Below are positions 26,089 through 33,639 of a stretch of DNA of 64,000 bases, piece by piece; the stretch's first letter is position 1, and the number at the start of each line of letters is the position of its first letter. The notes beneath the pieces were generated by a model. It was not told the DNA's origin. It saw only the letters and a program-made list of their open reading frames with translations, and searched no databases. The translations under genes and the position numbers were made by a program. This stretch comes from Deltaproteobacteria bacterium (GTDB taxonomy: Bacteria > Myxococcota_A > Polyangia > Polyangiales > Ga0077539), in the NCBI GenBank assembly GCA_016218725.1, contig JACRDB010000075.1:34306-98305 (forward strand). Reading direction: 5' to 3'.

Positions 26089-26828
26089 GGCGCGCGCGGT
26101 GGGCGCTGGCCCTGGGGCTCGTGGCCTGCGGGGTCACCGAGCGCCGCGAGCCCCTGAGCGCCAGGGGCGAGGCCCTGGCGAGGAACCCCAACGCGGTGCG
26201 CACCAACCGCCCGTGCTTCTCGTGCATGACCTGCCACGCGGTGAGGGCCTCGGACGCCCCGGACCGGGTGCTCCCCGGGGCGCCGCTCCAGGGCGCGGCG
26301 CGCAGGCCGTCGTTCTGGAACGGGGAGACCCTGCACCTGCGGGAGGCCGTGGAGCGCTGCTGGGTGACCTTCCTCCTCGGGGACGCCGAGGACCTGAGCG
26401 GCCCCACCGGCGAGGCCCTGAGCGCCTGGCTGGAGTCCCTGAGCCCCGCGGGGAGCACCGAGGGGACCGCCCCGGTGCGCTTGACATGGCCCCCCACGGT
26501 GCGAAACCTGGACCCCGAAGGGGACCCGGCGGCGGGCGCGAGGGTGTGGCTTCGGGCCTGCGCCACGTGCCACGGGGAGGTGAACACCGGCCGGGGGAGG
26601 CTGGCCTGTGGGAGCGCGCTCCCACAAGAAATCATGGCCGCCCACGCCGACGATGACATCCCGAGCACCTTCCCGGCCGGGACGCCACAGTATTACCGCG
26701 TGCTGGCCATCGAGAAGGTGCGGCACGGGAGCTTCCTGGGCTACGCGGGGAGGATGCCGCCCTTTGCCACGGAGCTGGTCTCGGACCGGGACCTCAGGGA
26801 CCTGCTGGTGTACATGGGGCTCCCCTAA
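26085..26828 (+). CDS. Dihaem cytochrome c lipoprotein
   Basis: This 247-aa protein starts with GTG overlapping the upstream TGA. It has a short lipoprotein signal (RRARWALALGLVACG). Two haem-binding CxxCH motifs are present: CMTCH at about 47 and CATCH at about 162, each followed by cytochrome c-like helices and a candidate Met ligand near YAGRMPPF. The N-terminal site is preceded by an extra Cys pair (RPCFSCMTCH). The layout resembles small dihaem cytochromes paired with propeller proteins. An electron acceptor or donor role outside the inner membrane is inferred. Confidence 0.86.
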   Translation: MRRARWALALGLVACGVTERREPLSARGEALARNPNAVRTNRPCFSCMTCHAVRASDAPDRVLPGAPLQGAARRPSFWNGETLHLREAVERCWVTFLLGDAEDLSGPTGEALSAWLESLSPAGSTEGTAPVRLTWPPTVRNLDPEGDPAAGARVWLRACATCHGEVNTGRGRLACGSALPQEIMAAHADDDIPSTFPAGTPQYYRVLAIEKVRHGSFLGYAGRMPPFATELVSDRDLRDLLVYMGLP

Positions 26829-26859
26829 AGGCCCGAGGCTTGGTAGAAGCCTAGAGGCA

Positions 26860-27990
26860 ATGCGCACACCTCGATGGCTCCTCGCGGTCGGTGTCCTCGC
26901 GGCCCTGGCCGGTTCGTGCAAATCCAAGCGCCAGGGGATCACCGTGGGGCTCTACGCCTCCATGACGGGCTCCACGGCGGATTTTGGCATCTCCACCCGG
27001 CGGGGGGTGGAGCTGGCCCTGGAGGACCTGAACGCCCACGGGGGGCTCCTGGGCCAGCGGGTGCGCCTCGTGGCCGAGGACACCCGGGGGGACGCCAGCG
27101 AGGCCACCAGCGCGGTCACGCGCTTGATCGACCAGGAGGGCGCCATCGGGATCCTTGGCGAGGTGGCCTCGGGGCTGTCGCTCTCCGGGGGCAGGGTGTG
27201 CCAGCGCAGGCACATCCCGATGGTGAGCCCTTCGAGCACCAACCCCGCGGTGACCCAGGTGGGGGACCACATCTTCCGGGTGTGCTTCATTGACCCCTTC
27301 CAGGGCCTGGTGATGGCCAACTTCGCCTCGCGCACGCTGCGCTTCACCCGCGTGGCGATCTTGAAGGACCAGGGGGCGCCGTACTCCGTGGGCCTCGCGG
27401 AGGCGTTCCGGCAGAGCTTCACGGCCAACGGCGGGAGCATCGTGGACGAGCAGGCCTACCGCGCAGGGGACACGCACTTCTCCGCGCAGCTGAACGCCAT
27501 CATGGCCCACAACCCGGAGGCGATCTTCGTGCCGGGGTACTACACCGAGGTGGCGCTGATCGCCCGGGAGGCGCGCGGGGCGGGCTTCCAGGGCCGCTTC
27601 CTGGGGGGCGACGGCTGGAGCGGCCCGTCGCTCACCACCAACGACGACGACAAGCTCGTCGGGGACTACTTCAGCGAGGGCTTCGCGGTGGACGCGGCCA
27701 CCACCCCGGTGGCGCGGGACTTCGTGCGGCGCTACCGGGAGCGCTACCACTCGGACCCCTCGGGGCTCGCGGCGCTGGGCTACGACGCCGCCCTGGTGCT
27801 CTTTGATGGCATCCGCCGCGCGGGCACCACGGACCACGCGGCCCTGCGCAACGCCCTGGCCACCACCCGGAACTTCGTGGGGGCCACCGGGAGCATCACC
27901 CTCAACGAGCACCGGGACGCGGTGAAGGCCGCGGTGATCCTGCAGGTGCAGGCCAACGGCTTCCAGTATCACTCCACGGTCAATCCGTGA
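26860..27990 (+). CDS. livJ: Branched-chain amino-acid-type ABC substrate-binding lipoprotein
   Basis: This 376-aa periplasmic-binding protein is of the LivJ/LivK type. It has a lipoprotein-like signal (LLAVGVLAALAGSCKSK) and the family opening ITVGLYASMTGSTADFG, then RRGVELALEDLNAHGGLLG, HIPMVSPSSTNPAVTQ, VAILKDQGAPYSVGLAEAFR and FVPGYYTEVALIAREARGAG. Related proteins bind amino acids, amides or aromatic acids, so the ligand is uncertain. The ATG at 26860 follows AGAGG. Its TGA overlaps the GTG of livH, so the two are coupled. Confidence 0.9.
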   Translation: MRTPRWLLAVGVLAALAGSCKSKRQGITVGLYASMTGSTADFGISTRRGVELALEDLNAHGGLLGQRVRLVAEDTRGDASEATSAVTRLIDQEGAIGILGEVASGLSLSGGRVCQRRHIPMVSPSSTNPAVTQVGDHIFRVCFIDPFQGLVMANFASRTLRFTRVAILKDQGAPYSVGLAEAFRQSFTANGGSIVDEQAYRAGDTHFSAQLNAIMAHNPEAIFVPGYYTEVALIAREARGAGFQGRFLGGDGWSGPSLTTNDDDKLVGDYFSEGFAVDAATTPVARDFVRRYRERYHSDPSGLAALGYDAALVLFDGIRRAGTTDHAALRNALATTRNFVGATGSITLNEHRDAVKAAVILQVQANGFQYHSTVNP

Positions 27991-29006
27991 CCGCTCCGCG
28001 CGCGGCCCCCCCGGGGCCGAAGGTGGCGGCGGCGGCCCTCGGGCTCCTGGCCCTGTGGCCCCTCTATCGCGTGGCGCTGGGGGCCTGGCGGGACTGGGTG
28101 GGCTTCCTGCGCAACGTCCTGGAGGGCGTCTCCCTCGGCGGGGTCTACGCCCTGATCGCCCTGGGGTACACCATGGTGTACGGGGTCCTCGGGCTGATCA
28201 ATTTCGCCCACTCGGACGTGTTCATGGTGGGGGCCTACGTGGGCATCTTCACCGCGGGCTTCTTCGGGATCACCGCGTCGAGCCAGGCGGGCTCCTCGGT
28301 GGCCGTGACCGTGGCCTGCGTGGCCGCGGCGATGGTCGTCTGCGCCCTCCTCGGGATGACCCTGGAGCGCCTGGCGTACCGCCCGGTGCGCAACGCCCCC
28401 AAGCTCACGCCGCTGGTGACGGCCATCGGGGTGTCCATGCTCCTGCAGAACGTGGCCATGCTGGTGTTCAAGAGCACGCCCCGGGGCTTCCCCCCCACGC
28501 TGCGCACGGCCTCGGTGCACCTCGGGCCCGTGGCCACCACGAACATCAAGCTCCTGGACCTCGGGGCCGCCGTGGCGCTCATGGTGGCGCTGACGTTGTT
28601 GGTACAAAAAACACGCGTGGGCCGCGCGATGCGCGCGATCTCCACGAACCTTGAAGCCGCCCGGCTGATGGGCGTCCCCACGGACCGGGTGATCGCGGTC
28701 ACCTTCGGGCTGGGCTCGGCGCTGGCCGGGGCGGGGGGCATTCTCTTCGGGCTGGACCAGCCACGGATCGACCCGCTGACGGGCGTGCAGCCGGGGCTCA
28801 AGGCCTTCGTGGCGGCGGTCCTGGGGGGCATCGGGAACATCCCCGGGGCGATGCTCGGGGGCCTGGTCATCGGCCTGGTGGAGCAGCTCTCGGCGGCGTA
28901 CCTGTCGAGCTCCTTCGCGCCGGCGATCGTCTTCGCGATCCTGGTGGTGGTGCTCCTGGTGCGCCCCCAGGGGCTCCTGGGCCGCGTCACCCGTGAGAAG
29001 GTCTAG
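27987..29006 (+). CDS. livH: LivH-type ABC transporter permease
   Basis: This 339-aa inner-membrane permease has the LivH signature ALIALGYTMVYGVLGLINFA and the coupling region MRAISTNLEAARLMGVPTDR, with about eight hydrophobic segments. It starts with GTG inside the livJ stop. A full transporter also needs LivM, LivG and LivF, and none follows. The stop codon lies in the left end of a 163-bp inverted-repeat element, and the next gene is an unrelated lipoprotein. The remaining subunits must be elsewhere or lost. Confidence 0.94.
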   Translation: MTAPRAAPPGPKVAAAALGLLALWPLYRVALGAWRDWVGFLRNVLEGVSLGGVYALIALGYTMVYGVLGLINFAHSDVFMVGAYVGIFTAGFFGITASSQAGSSVAVTVACVAAAMVVCALLGMTLERLAYRPVRNAPKLTPLVTAIGVSMLLQNVAMLVFKSTPRGFPPTLRTASVHLGPVATTNIKLLDLGAAVALMVALTLLVQKTRVGRAMRAISTNLEAARLMGVPTDRVIAVTFGLGSALAGAGGILFGLDQPRIDPLTGVQPGLKAFVAAVLGGIGNIPGAMLGGLVIGLVEQLSAAYLSSSFAPAIVFAILVVVLLVRPQGLLGRVTREKV

Positions 29007-29165
29007 TACCCTGAGGCGGAAGTTTCGAGGTGACTTCGAAGCAGACGCAAGCCCTGCCAGGAAGGGCTGCGAAGCAAGGCTGGCGGCCTTGCGAGCAGAC
29101 CTGACGCCGCAGGGCGACGCGGCTGCGCACGAAGTCGCCCGAACACTTCCGCCTCAGGGTACTAG
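29003..29165. mobile_element. 163-bp MITE-like element with 21-bp perfect terminal inverted repeats
   Basis: Positions 29003-29023 (CTAGTACCCTGAGGCGGAAG then T) are the exact reverse complement of 29145-29165. Similarity continues inward imperfectly (TTCGAGGTGACTTCG at 29024-29038 against the complement of CGAAGTCGCCCGAAC). Inside are smaller hairpins (AGCCCT/AGGGCT, GCAAGG/CCTTGC). It encodes no protein of its own. CTAG at both ends may be a target duplication or part of the ends. The left end overlaps the livH stop, and the right end touches the coding start of the next lipoprotein. Confidence 0.6.
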
Positions 29166-30414
29166 CACCAGGGCCCTCGCGCTCGGGGCGCTCCTTGGCC
29201 TCCAGGGCTGCGCCCGGGGCTGCGACGCGCCCCCCCCCGCGTCCCCCCCGGACTCGGCCCTCGGGGCGCGGGAGGCGCCCGCGCAGTGCGCCGAGGAGCT
29301 GTCCCACGCTGCCCTCGCGCGCCTCCCCGGGAGCGGCCCGGTGGACGCCCTGGAGGCCGCGTGCCGGGGCGGGGAGCTCGCCCTCTTCGCGCTCCAGGGC
29401 AACGAGCTCTACCGCGTGGCGCGCAGGACGGGGCCCGGGCAGGGCTTCGGCCCGGTGCGTCGGGTGACCACCGCCGCGGCGAGGCTCGGCCCCGTGGCCC
29501 CCGACGGCGTGGAGGGACCGGTGGCATGGAGGGCCCCGCTGGCCGGGGTGGACGCCACCGAGGGCCCCGAGCACGAGGAGCTGTGGGCCGCCACCGGCGC
29601 GGAGGCGTTTCGGATGGGAGGGCGCGCGATGCCGCTGGACGCCCTGGGGCTCGGGGTGGTGGTGCCCTTCGAGGCGCTCCCCGGGAGCGTGACGGTGCTG
29701 GCGTCCCACGCGCGCCACGGCCAGCGCCCGGAGTCCGGGGCGTTCGCGTTGACGCTCGGGCTCCTGCCCGGCGGCGACGCGGGGGTGACGGCGCCCTCGG
29801 AGGCGTGGCCCGCGGAGCTCCTGGCGTACGACTTCGGTGGCCGCCGGGCGCTCTATCGCGCGGCGGGGGAAGGCGCCGCGAGGTTGGAGGTGCGGCGCCT
29901 GGGGGAGCCCGGGGTGCTCCGGGGAGAGCCCCTGGGCGCCCGTCACGTGCTCACCGCCGCGAGGGGCGCGACGGCGGGCGAGGCGTCGGTGTTCGTCCAG
30001 AGCGAGTTCACCGTCGCGACGGAGGGGGAGTGCCTGCGCCTGGCGCCGGACCTGTGCGTGAGGCCGGGCCCGGTGCAGCTCCGGGTGGCGACGCGGGAGG
30101 CCCTCACGACGCTCACGGTGGCGCCCTCGGGGCTGCCGGACAGCGTGGCGGCGGTGGGCTCCACGGTGTGGGTGCTGTACCTCGCGGCGGACGCGACGGG
30201 CGCCCACGCCCAGCACGCGGCGGTGGTGACGCTCCCCCGAGGCGCCCCGCAGGAGCTGCGGGTGGAGCCCCCGGAGGGGTTGCCCGCGGTGGACCACCCG
30301 GCGCTGGTGGTGTGTGGCCAGACCGTCTGGCTCGCCGCCACGCTGGCCACGCGGCGCGACGGCGGCCAGGGTGACGCCCTGACGGCGATGCCCCTCTCCT
30401 GCCTCGCGCGGTAG
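29089..30414 (+). CDS. Lipoprotein of unknown function with displaced start
   Basis: The protein body starts with a good lipoprotein signal (STRALALGALLGLQGC; lipobox LQGC) followed by a beta-rich region of about 400 residues, possibly propeller-like. The codons just before the signal lie inside the inverted-repeat element, and no ATG, GTG or TTG is close to it. The nearest in-frame candidates are TTG 29089 (used here) and GTG 28993 inside livH, both giving atypical charged N-termini. The element may have replaced the original start, so expression is uncertain. I recognise no family. Confidence 0.6.
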   Translation: MRADLTPQGDAAAHEVARTLPPQGTSTRALALGALLGLQGCARGCDAPPPASPPDSALGAREAPAQCAEELSHAALARLPGSGPVDALEAACRGGELALFALQGNELYRVARRTGPGQGFGPVRRVTTAAARLGPVAPDGVEGPVAWRAPLAGVDATEGPEHEELWAATGAEAFRMGGRAMPLDALGLGVVVPFEALPGSVTVLASHARHGQRPESGAFALTLGLLPGGDAGVTAPSEAWPAELLAYDFGGRRALYRAAGEGAARLEVRRLGEPGVLRGEPLGARHVLTAARGATAGEASVFVQSEFTVATEGECLRLAPDLCVRPGPVQLRVATREALTTLTVAPSGLPDSVAAVGSTVWVLYLAADATGAHAQHAAVVTLPRGAPQELRVEPPEGLPAVDHPALVVCGQTVWLAATLATRRDGGQGDALTAMPLSCLAR

Positions 30415-30494
30415 CGTGACCGGCGGCGGTCCCGCGCGCGGTGGCAGCCTACGTCCTCCGGGGTGTACCCTGGGACCTCGCTGGAGGCCCTGCC

Positions 30495-32879
30495 GTGAAA
30501 CCCCCGACGCCCCATCGCACACAACGATCCGTGCTCCTCCTCGGGGCGCTGTACGCCCTCGCCGGGTGCGGCGGGTCCACCGACGGGAGCGCCGGGGACA
30601 CCGGCCAGGCCGCCGATGCCGCGCAGGACACGGGCGCAACCGACCGCCCCGCGCAGGACCTGGCGGACGCCACCCCCGACGCCGCCCCCGACACCGCCGC
30701 GCCTCCGGACGCCGGGATGGACGCCGCGGAGGCGCCCGCGGACACCCCCGACGCCGCCCCGGACACCGCGCCGCGGTGCGCCCGGGACCCGGACTGCGCG
30801 GGCAACCCCGAGGGAGAGCTCTGCGACCTCGCCTCCGGGCGCTGCATGCGCTGCAACCCCGCGGACGACCGGTGCCCCGCGGAGCGCCACTGCGAGGCGG
30901 GCTCCGGGCGCTGCGCGGCAGGCTGCCGCAGCGACGAGGGCTGCCCTCGCTCCAGCGGCGACGGGGCCTCCGGGGCCATGGTGTGCGACACCTCCCTCCA
31001 CCGCTGCGTGGAGTGCGCCAGGGACGAGCACTGCCCCGCGGGCACGCTCTGCGTGGGCAACGTGTGCACCATGGGCTGCTCGGCCACCCGGCCCTGCCCG
31101 GGGGGCCTCACCTGCTGCGCCGGGGCCTGCGTGGACACCCAGCGCAGCGCCGCCCACTGCGGAGTCTGCGACGCCCGCTGCGCGCCCCCCAACGCCGCCC
31201 CGGCGTGCATGAACGGCCGCTGCGTCGTCGGGATGTGCACGGCGCCCTTCGAGGACTGTGACCGGGAGGTGGGCAACGGCTGCGAGGTGAACACCCTCAC
31301 CAGCGCGGCCCACTGCGGCGCCTGCGGGGCCGCGTGCGCGCCCAGGGCCAACGAGACGGCCTCCTGCGCCGCGGGGCGCTGCGAGCGCGCCTGCCGCGCG
31401 GGCTCCGCGGACTGTGACGGGGTGGCCACCAACGGCTGCGAGACGGACCTGGCGGCGGACCTCGCCCACTGCGGGCGCTGCCGCGCGCTCTGCGACCCGC
31501 CCAACGCCACGGGCCGCTGCGCGGACGGCGCCTGCGGCGTGGGGGCATGCCGCGAGGGCTTCGGCGACTGCGATCGAAACGCCGCCAACGGCTGCGAGGC
31601 GGACACCCGCGTCACCGTGAGTCACTGCGGCCGCTGCGGAAACGCCTGCCCCGCCGCGCCCAACGCCTTCCCGGGCTGCCTCGGCGGGGCCTGCGTGCTG
31701 TCCTGCGTGGCGGGCTTCCTGGACTGCAACGGCGCCGCGGGCGACGGCTGCGAGGCGGACCTGCGCGCGGACCGCAGGAACTGCGGCACCTGCGGCCGGG
31801 CCTGCGCCGTCGGGCCCTGCGTGGCGGGCGTGTGCCAGTGCGGCAACGGCGTGCTGGACCCGGGCGAGGCCTGCGACGAGGGCGCCCGCAACAGCGACGC
31901 CCCGGGCTCCCTCTGCCGCACCGACTGCACCCCGTGTGGCGCCTGTGGCTCCGGGCGCGATGGGGCCTTCGAGCCCACGGCCTCCAGAACCCTCCGCGGG
32001 GGGACGTACAACTTCACCCGGGTGACCATCCCCGCAGGTGTGACGGTCACCGTCACCGAAGACGCCCCCCTCCGGTTGCTCGTCCAGGGCGCCGTGGTGC
32101 TGGACGGCACCCTGGACCGGTCGGGCTCCGCCGGGGGCGCGGGCGGGGCGGGCAACCGCCCGCCCGGAGAGGGCGGCGCCGGCGGCGGCGGGGGCGGGCG
32201 ACCGGGCGGTCGCGGCGGGTGGTTCAACGCCTCCGCGGAGTTCATCGCGGCCCTGCCGGGCGCCGGGCCCGGAGGCGGGGGCGCTCCCCCGGATTCCTTC
32301 CGTGGGGCCGGCGCCGGCGGCGGCGGCGGTGGGTACTCCTCCCCGGGCGCGCGCGGGGCCAATGGGACGTGCTGCGCCGCGCGCATCGAGGACGGCAGCT
32401 ACCCGGGAGGCCCCTCCGGGGTGGGCTATGGCGCGCCGGACCTGACGAGCTTTCAAGGAGGCTCCGGCGGCGGCGGCGGAGACTTCGGCCGCGCGGACAA
32501 CGGCACCGGCGGCGGCGGCGGCGGCGGCGGCGGCGCGGCCATGATCGTGGCCGCTTCCATCCGCGTGGGAGGGCGCCTCGTGGCCCACGGCGGCCGCGGC
32601 GGCGACGCGGCCCCGGGCTTCGACGGCGGCGGCGGCGGCGGCGGCTCCGGCGGGGCCCTCTGGCTCCGCGCCCCGCGGGTGACCATCACCGGCGCCGTGG
32701 AGGCCCTCGGCGGCGAGGGCGGCGGCACCAGCGTGGGGAGCTCCTGCTGCCTCGGTGGCGCCGGAGGTCGGGGCTCCGACGGGCGCGTGGTCATCGAGGC
32801 CGTGGAGCTCTCGGGCACGACCCGCCCGGCGGCGTTTCGTGCCCCTTCCCTGTGCAGGAACCCGGTGTGCGAGCCGTGA
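30495..32879 (+). CDS. Cys-repeat and Gly-rich surface lipoprotein
   Basis: This 794-aa lipoprotein starts at GTG 30495 with GGAGG 7 nt upstream and lipobox LAGC (LLLGALYALAGC). A Thr/Asp/Ala/Pro linker follows, rich in DAAPD repeats. Next comes a disulfide-rich region with repeated units of the type HCGxCGxxC...GxxDCDxxxxNGCE (about 225-430). A C-terminal domain then has strand motifs (GTYNFTRVTIPAGVTVTVTE) alternating with poly-glycine tracts (up to GGGGGGGGGG), typical of large glycine-rich surface proteins of Polyangiales. It is presumably exposed on the outer membrane. Function is unknown. Confidence 0.86.
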   Translation: MKPPTPHRTQRSVLLLGALYALAGCGGSTDGSAGDTGQAADAAQDTGATDRPAQDLADATPDAAPDTAAPPDAGMDAAEAPADTPDAAPDTAPRCARDPDCAGNPEGELCDLASGRCMRCNPADDRCPAERHCEAGSGRCAAGCRSDEGCPRSSGDGASGAMVCDTSLHRCVECARDEHCPAGTLCVGNVCTMGCSATRPCPGGLTCCAGACVDTQRSAAHCGVCDARCAPPNAAPACMNGRCVVGMCTAPFEDCDREVGNGCEVNTLTSAAHCGACGAACAPRANETASCAAGRCERACRAGSADCDGVATNGCETDLAADLAHCGRCRALCDPPNATGRCADGACGVGACREGFGDCDRNAANGCEADTRVTVSHCGRCGNACPAAPNAFPGCLGGACVLSCVAGFLDCNGAAGDGCEADLRADRRNCGTCGRACAVGPCVAGVCQCGNGVLDPGEACDEGARNSDAPGSLCRTDCTPCGACGSGRDGAFEPTASRTLRGGTYNFTRVTIPAGVTVTVTEDAPLRLLVQGAVVLDGTLDRSGSAGGAGGAGNRPPGEGGAGGGGGGRPGGRGGWFNASAEFIAALPGAGPGGGGAPPDSFRGAGAGGGGGGYSSPGARGANGTCCAARIEDGSYPGGPSGVGYGAPDLTSFQGGSGGGGGDFGRADNGTGGGGGGGGGAAMIVAASIRVGGRLVAHGGRGGDAAPGFDGGGGGGGSGGALWLRAPRVTITGAVEALGGEGGGTSVGSSCCLGGAGGRGSDGRVVIEAVELSGTTRPAAFRAPSLCRNPVCEP

Positions 32880-32899
32880 CCCCGGCGCCCGCCGGGGTC
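32878..32899. terminator. Perfect 9-bp stem between convergent genes
   Basis: GACCCCGGC-GCCC-GCCGGGGTC forms a perfect 9-bp stem with a 4-nt loop. It overlaps the stop codons of both the plus-strand lipoprotein (32877-32879) and the minus-strand small gene (32898-32900). It suits a bidirectional terminator, although no T tract follows. Confidence 0.5.
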
Positions 32900-33101
32900 A
32901 GGGCCCGGCGCCCGGCTCCCGGTAGAACAACGTGATCGTGAGGCAGTGGAACTCCCGGTCGGAGCTCTGCGTCACGATCTTGTCCACGATCTCCACCGTG
33001 TTGCTCCGGAGCCACCGGGTGACCACCTCACCCAGCTCCTCCCGGTCCTTGGCCCTCGTCGCCGAGAAGACCTTCACGCCCGTGAATGCCGCCACGACCA
33101 C
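32898..33101 (-). CDS. Small conserved-looking protein
   Basis: This 67-aa protein reads as a compact alpha/beta unit: VKVFSATRAKDREELGEVVT, RWLRSNTVEIVDKIVTQSSD, FHCLTITLFY. The regular hydrophobic pattern and residue choice look like a genuine gene rather than a shadow frame. I think similar short proteins occur in other myxobacteria, but cannot confirm it here. The start is GTG at 33099-33101; an internal GTG eight codons in is equally possible. Function is unknown. Confidence 0.6.
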   Translation of the reverse strand: MVVAAFTGVKVFSATRAKDREELGEVVTRWLRSNTVEIVDKIVTQSSDREFHCLTITLFYREPGAGP

Positions 33102-33182
33102 ACCCTCCCGCGCGCCCGCCCTGTAATCCCGCCGACGGACCCGCCTTGGAGCCTAGTGTCCAGGATCGCCCCGGGAGAAGCA

Positions 33183-33542
33183 ATGGGAACCGCAGGAATT
33201 TCGCCCGCCTGGCGCCCGTCGCGTATGACCGGTGCGATGGTCTCCCCACGCGATCGGCTGGTGCTGGCCCTCCCGGTGATGGTGCTGGCCCTCACGGTGT
33301 TCGCCGTCCCGGTCATGGCCCTGGGCCCCAACGGGCTCCCGAGGCACCGCAGGCTCTCGGCCCAGCTCGCCGCCCAGCGCGCCGAGAATCTCCGCTTGCG
33401 GCGCCAGCTCGTGCGACTCCGGGCCGAGCTCGAAGCGTTCTCCAGCGACCCCAGGGCCCGCGAGCGCGCCGTGCGCGAGGGCATCGGCTGGGTCCGCCCG
33501 GACGAGGTCGTCGTCGAGGTGCCCCCTCGCCACGGCCGCTAG
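33183..33542 (+). CDS. ftsB: FtsB/DivIC-like septum formation initiator
   Basis: This 119-aa protein has a single transmembrane helix (LVLALPVMVLALTVFAVPVM), then a coiled coil (LSAQLAAQRAENLRLRRQLV) and a short tail containing EGIGWVRPDEVVVEV, where the family has the LGYVRPGEVVY-like segment. It fits FtsB/DivIC of the divisome, which binds FtsL and FtsQ. The ATG at 33183 has GGGAGAAG upstream. An ATG at 33225 would be a shorter start closer to the usual family length. Confidence 0.75.
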   Translation: MGTAGISPAWRPSRMTGAMVSPRDRLVLALPVMVLALTVFAVPVMALGPNGLPRHRRLSAQLAAQRAENLRLRRQLVRLRAELEAFSSDPRARERAVREGIGWVRPDEVVVEVPPRHGR

Positions 33543-33639
33543 TCCTTCACGCACACACATCCCACCACGCGCGTCAACGCTGGCCCGTACAGCTTTCTTG
33601 GAGCTCCAGCCCGGCGGGTGCTAAGGCCCGGAGCGCGCC

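Noticed and set aside
32500..32650. GGC repeat tracts as a regulatory or mobile repeat
   Set aside because: They encode the poly-glycine part of a surface lipoprotein and are explained by coding.
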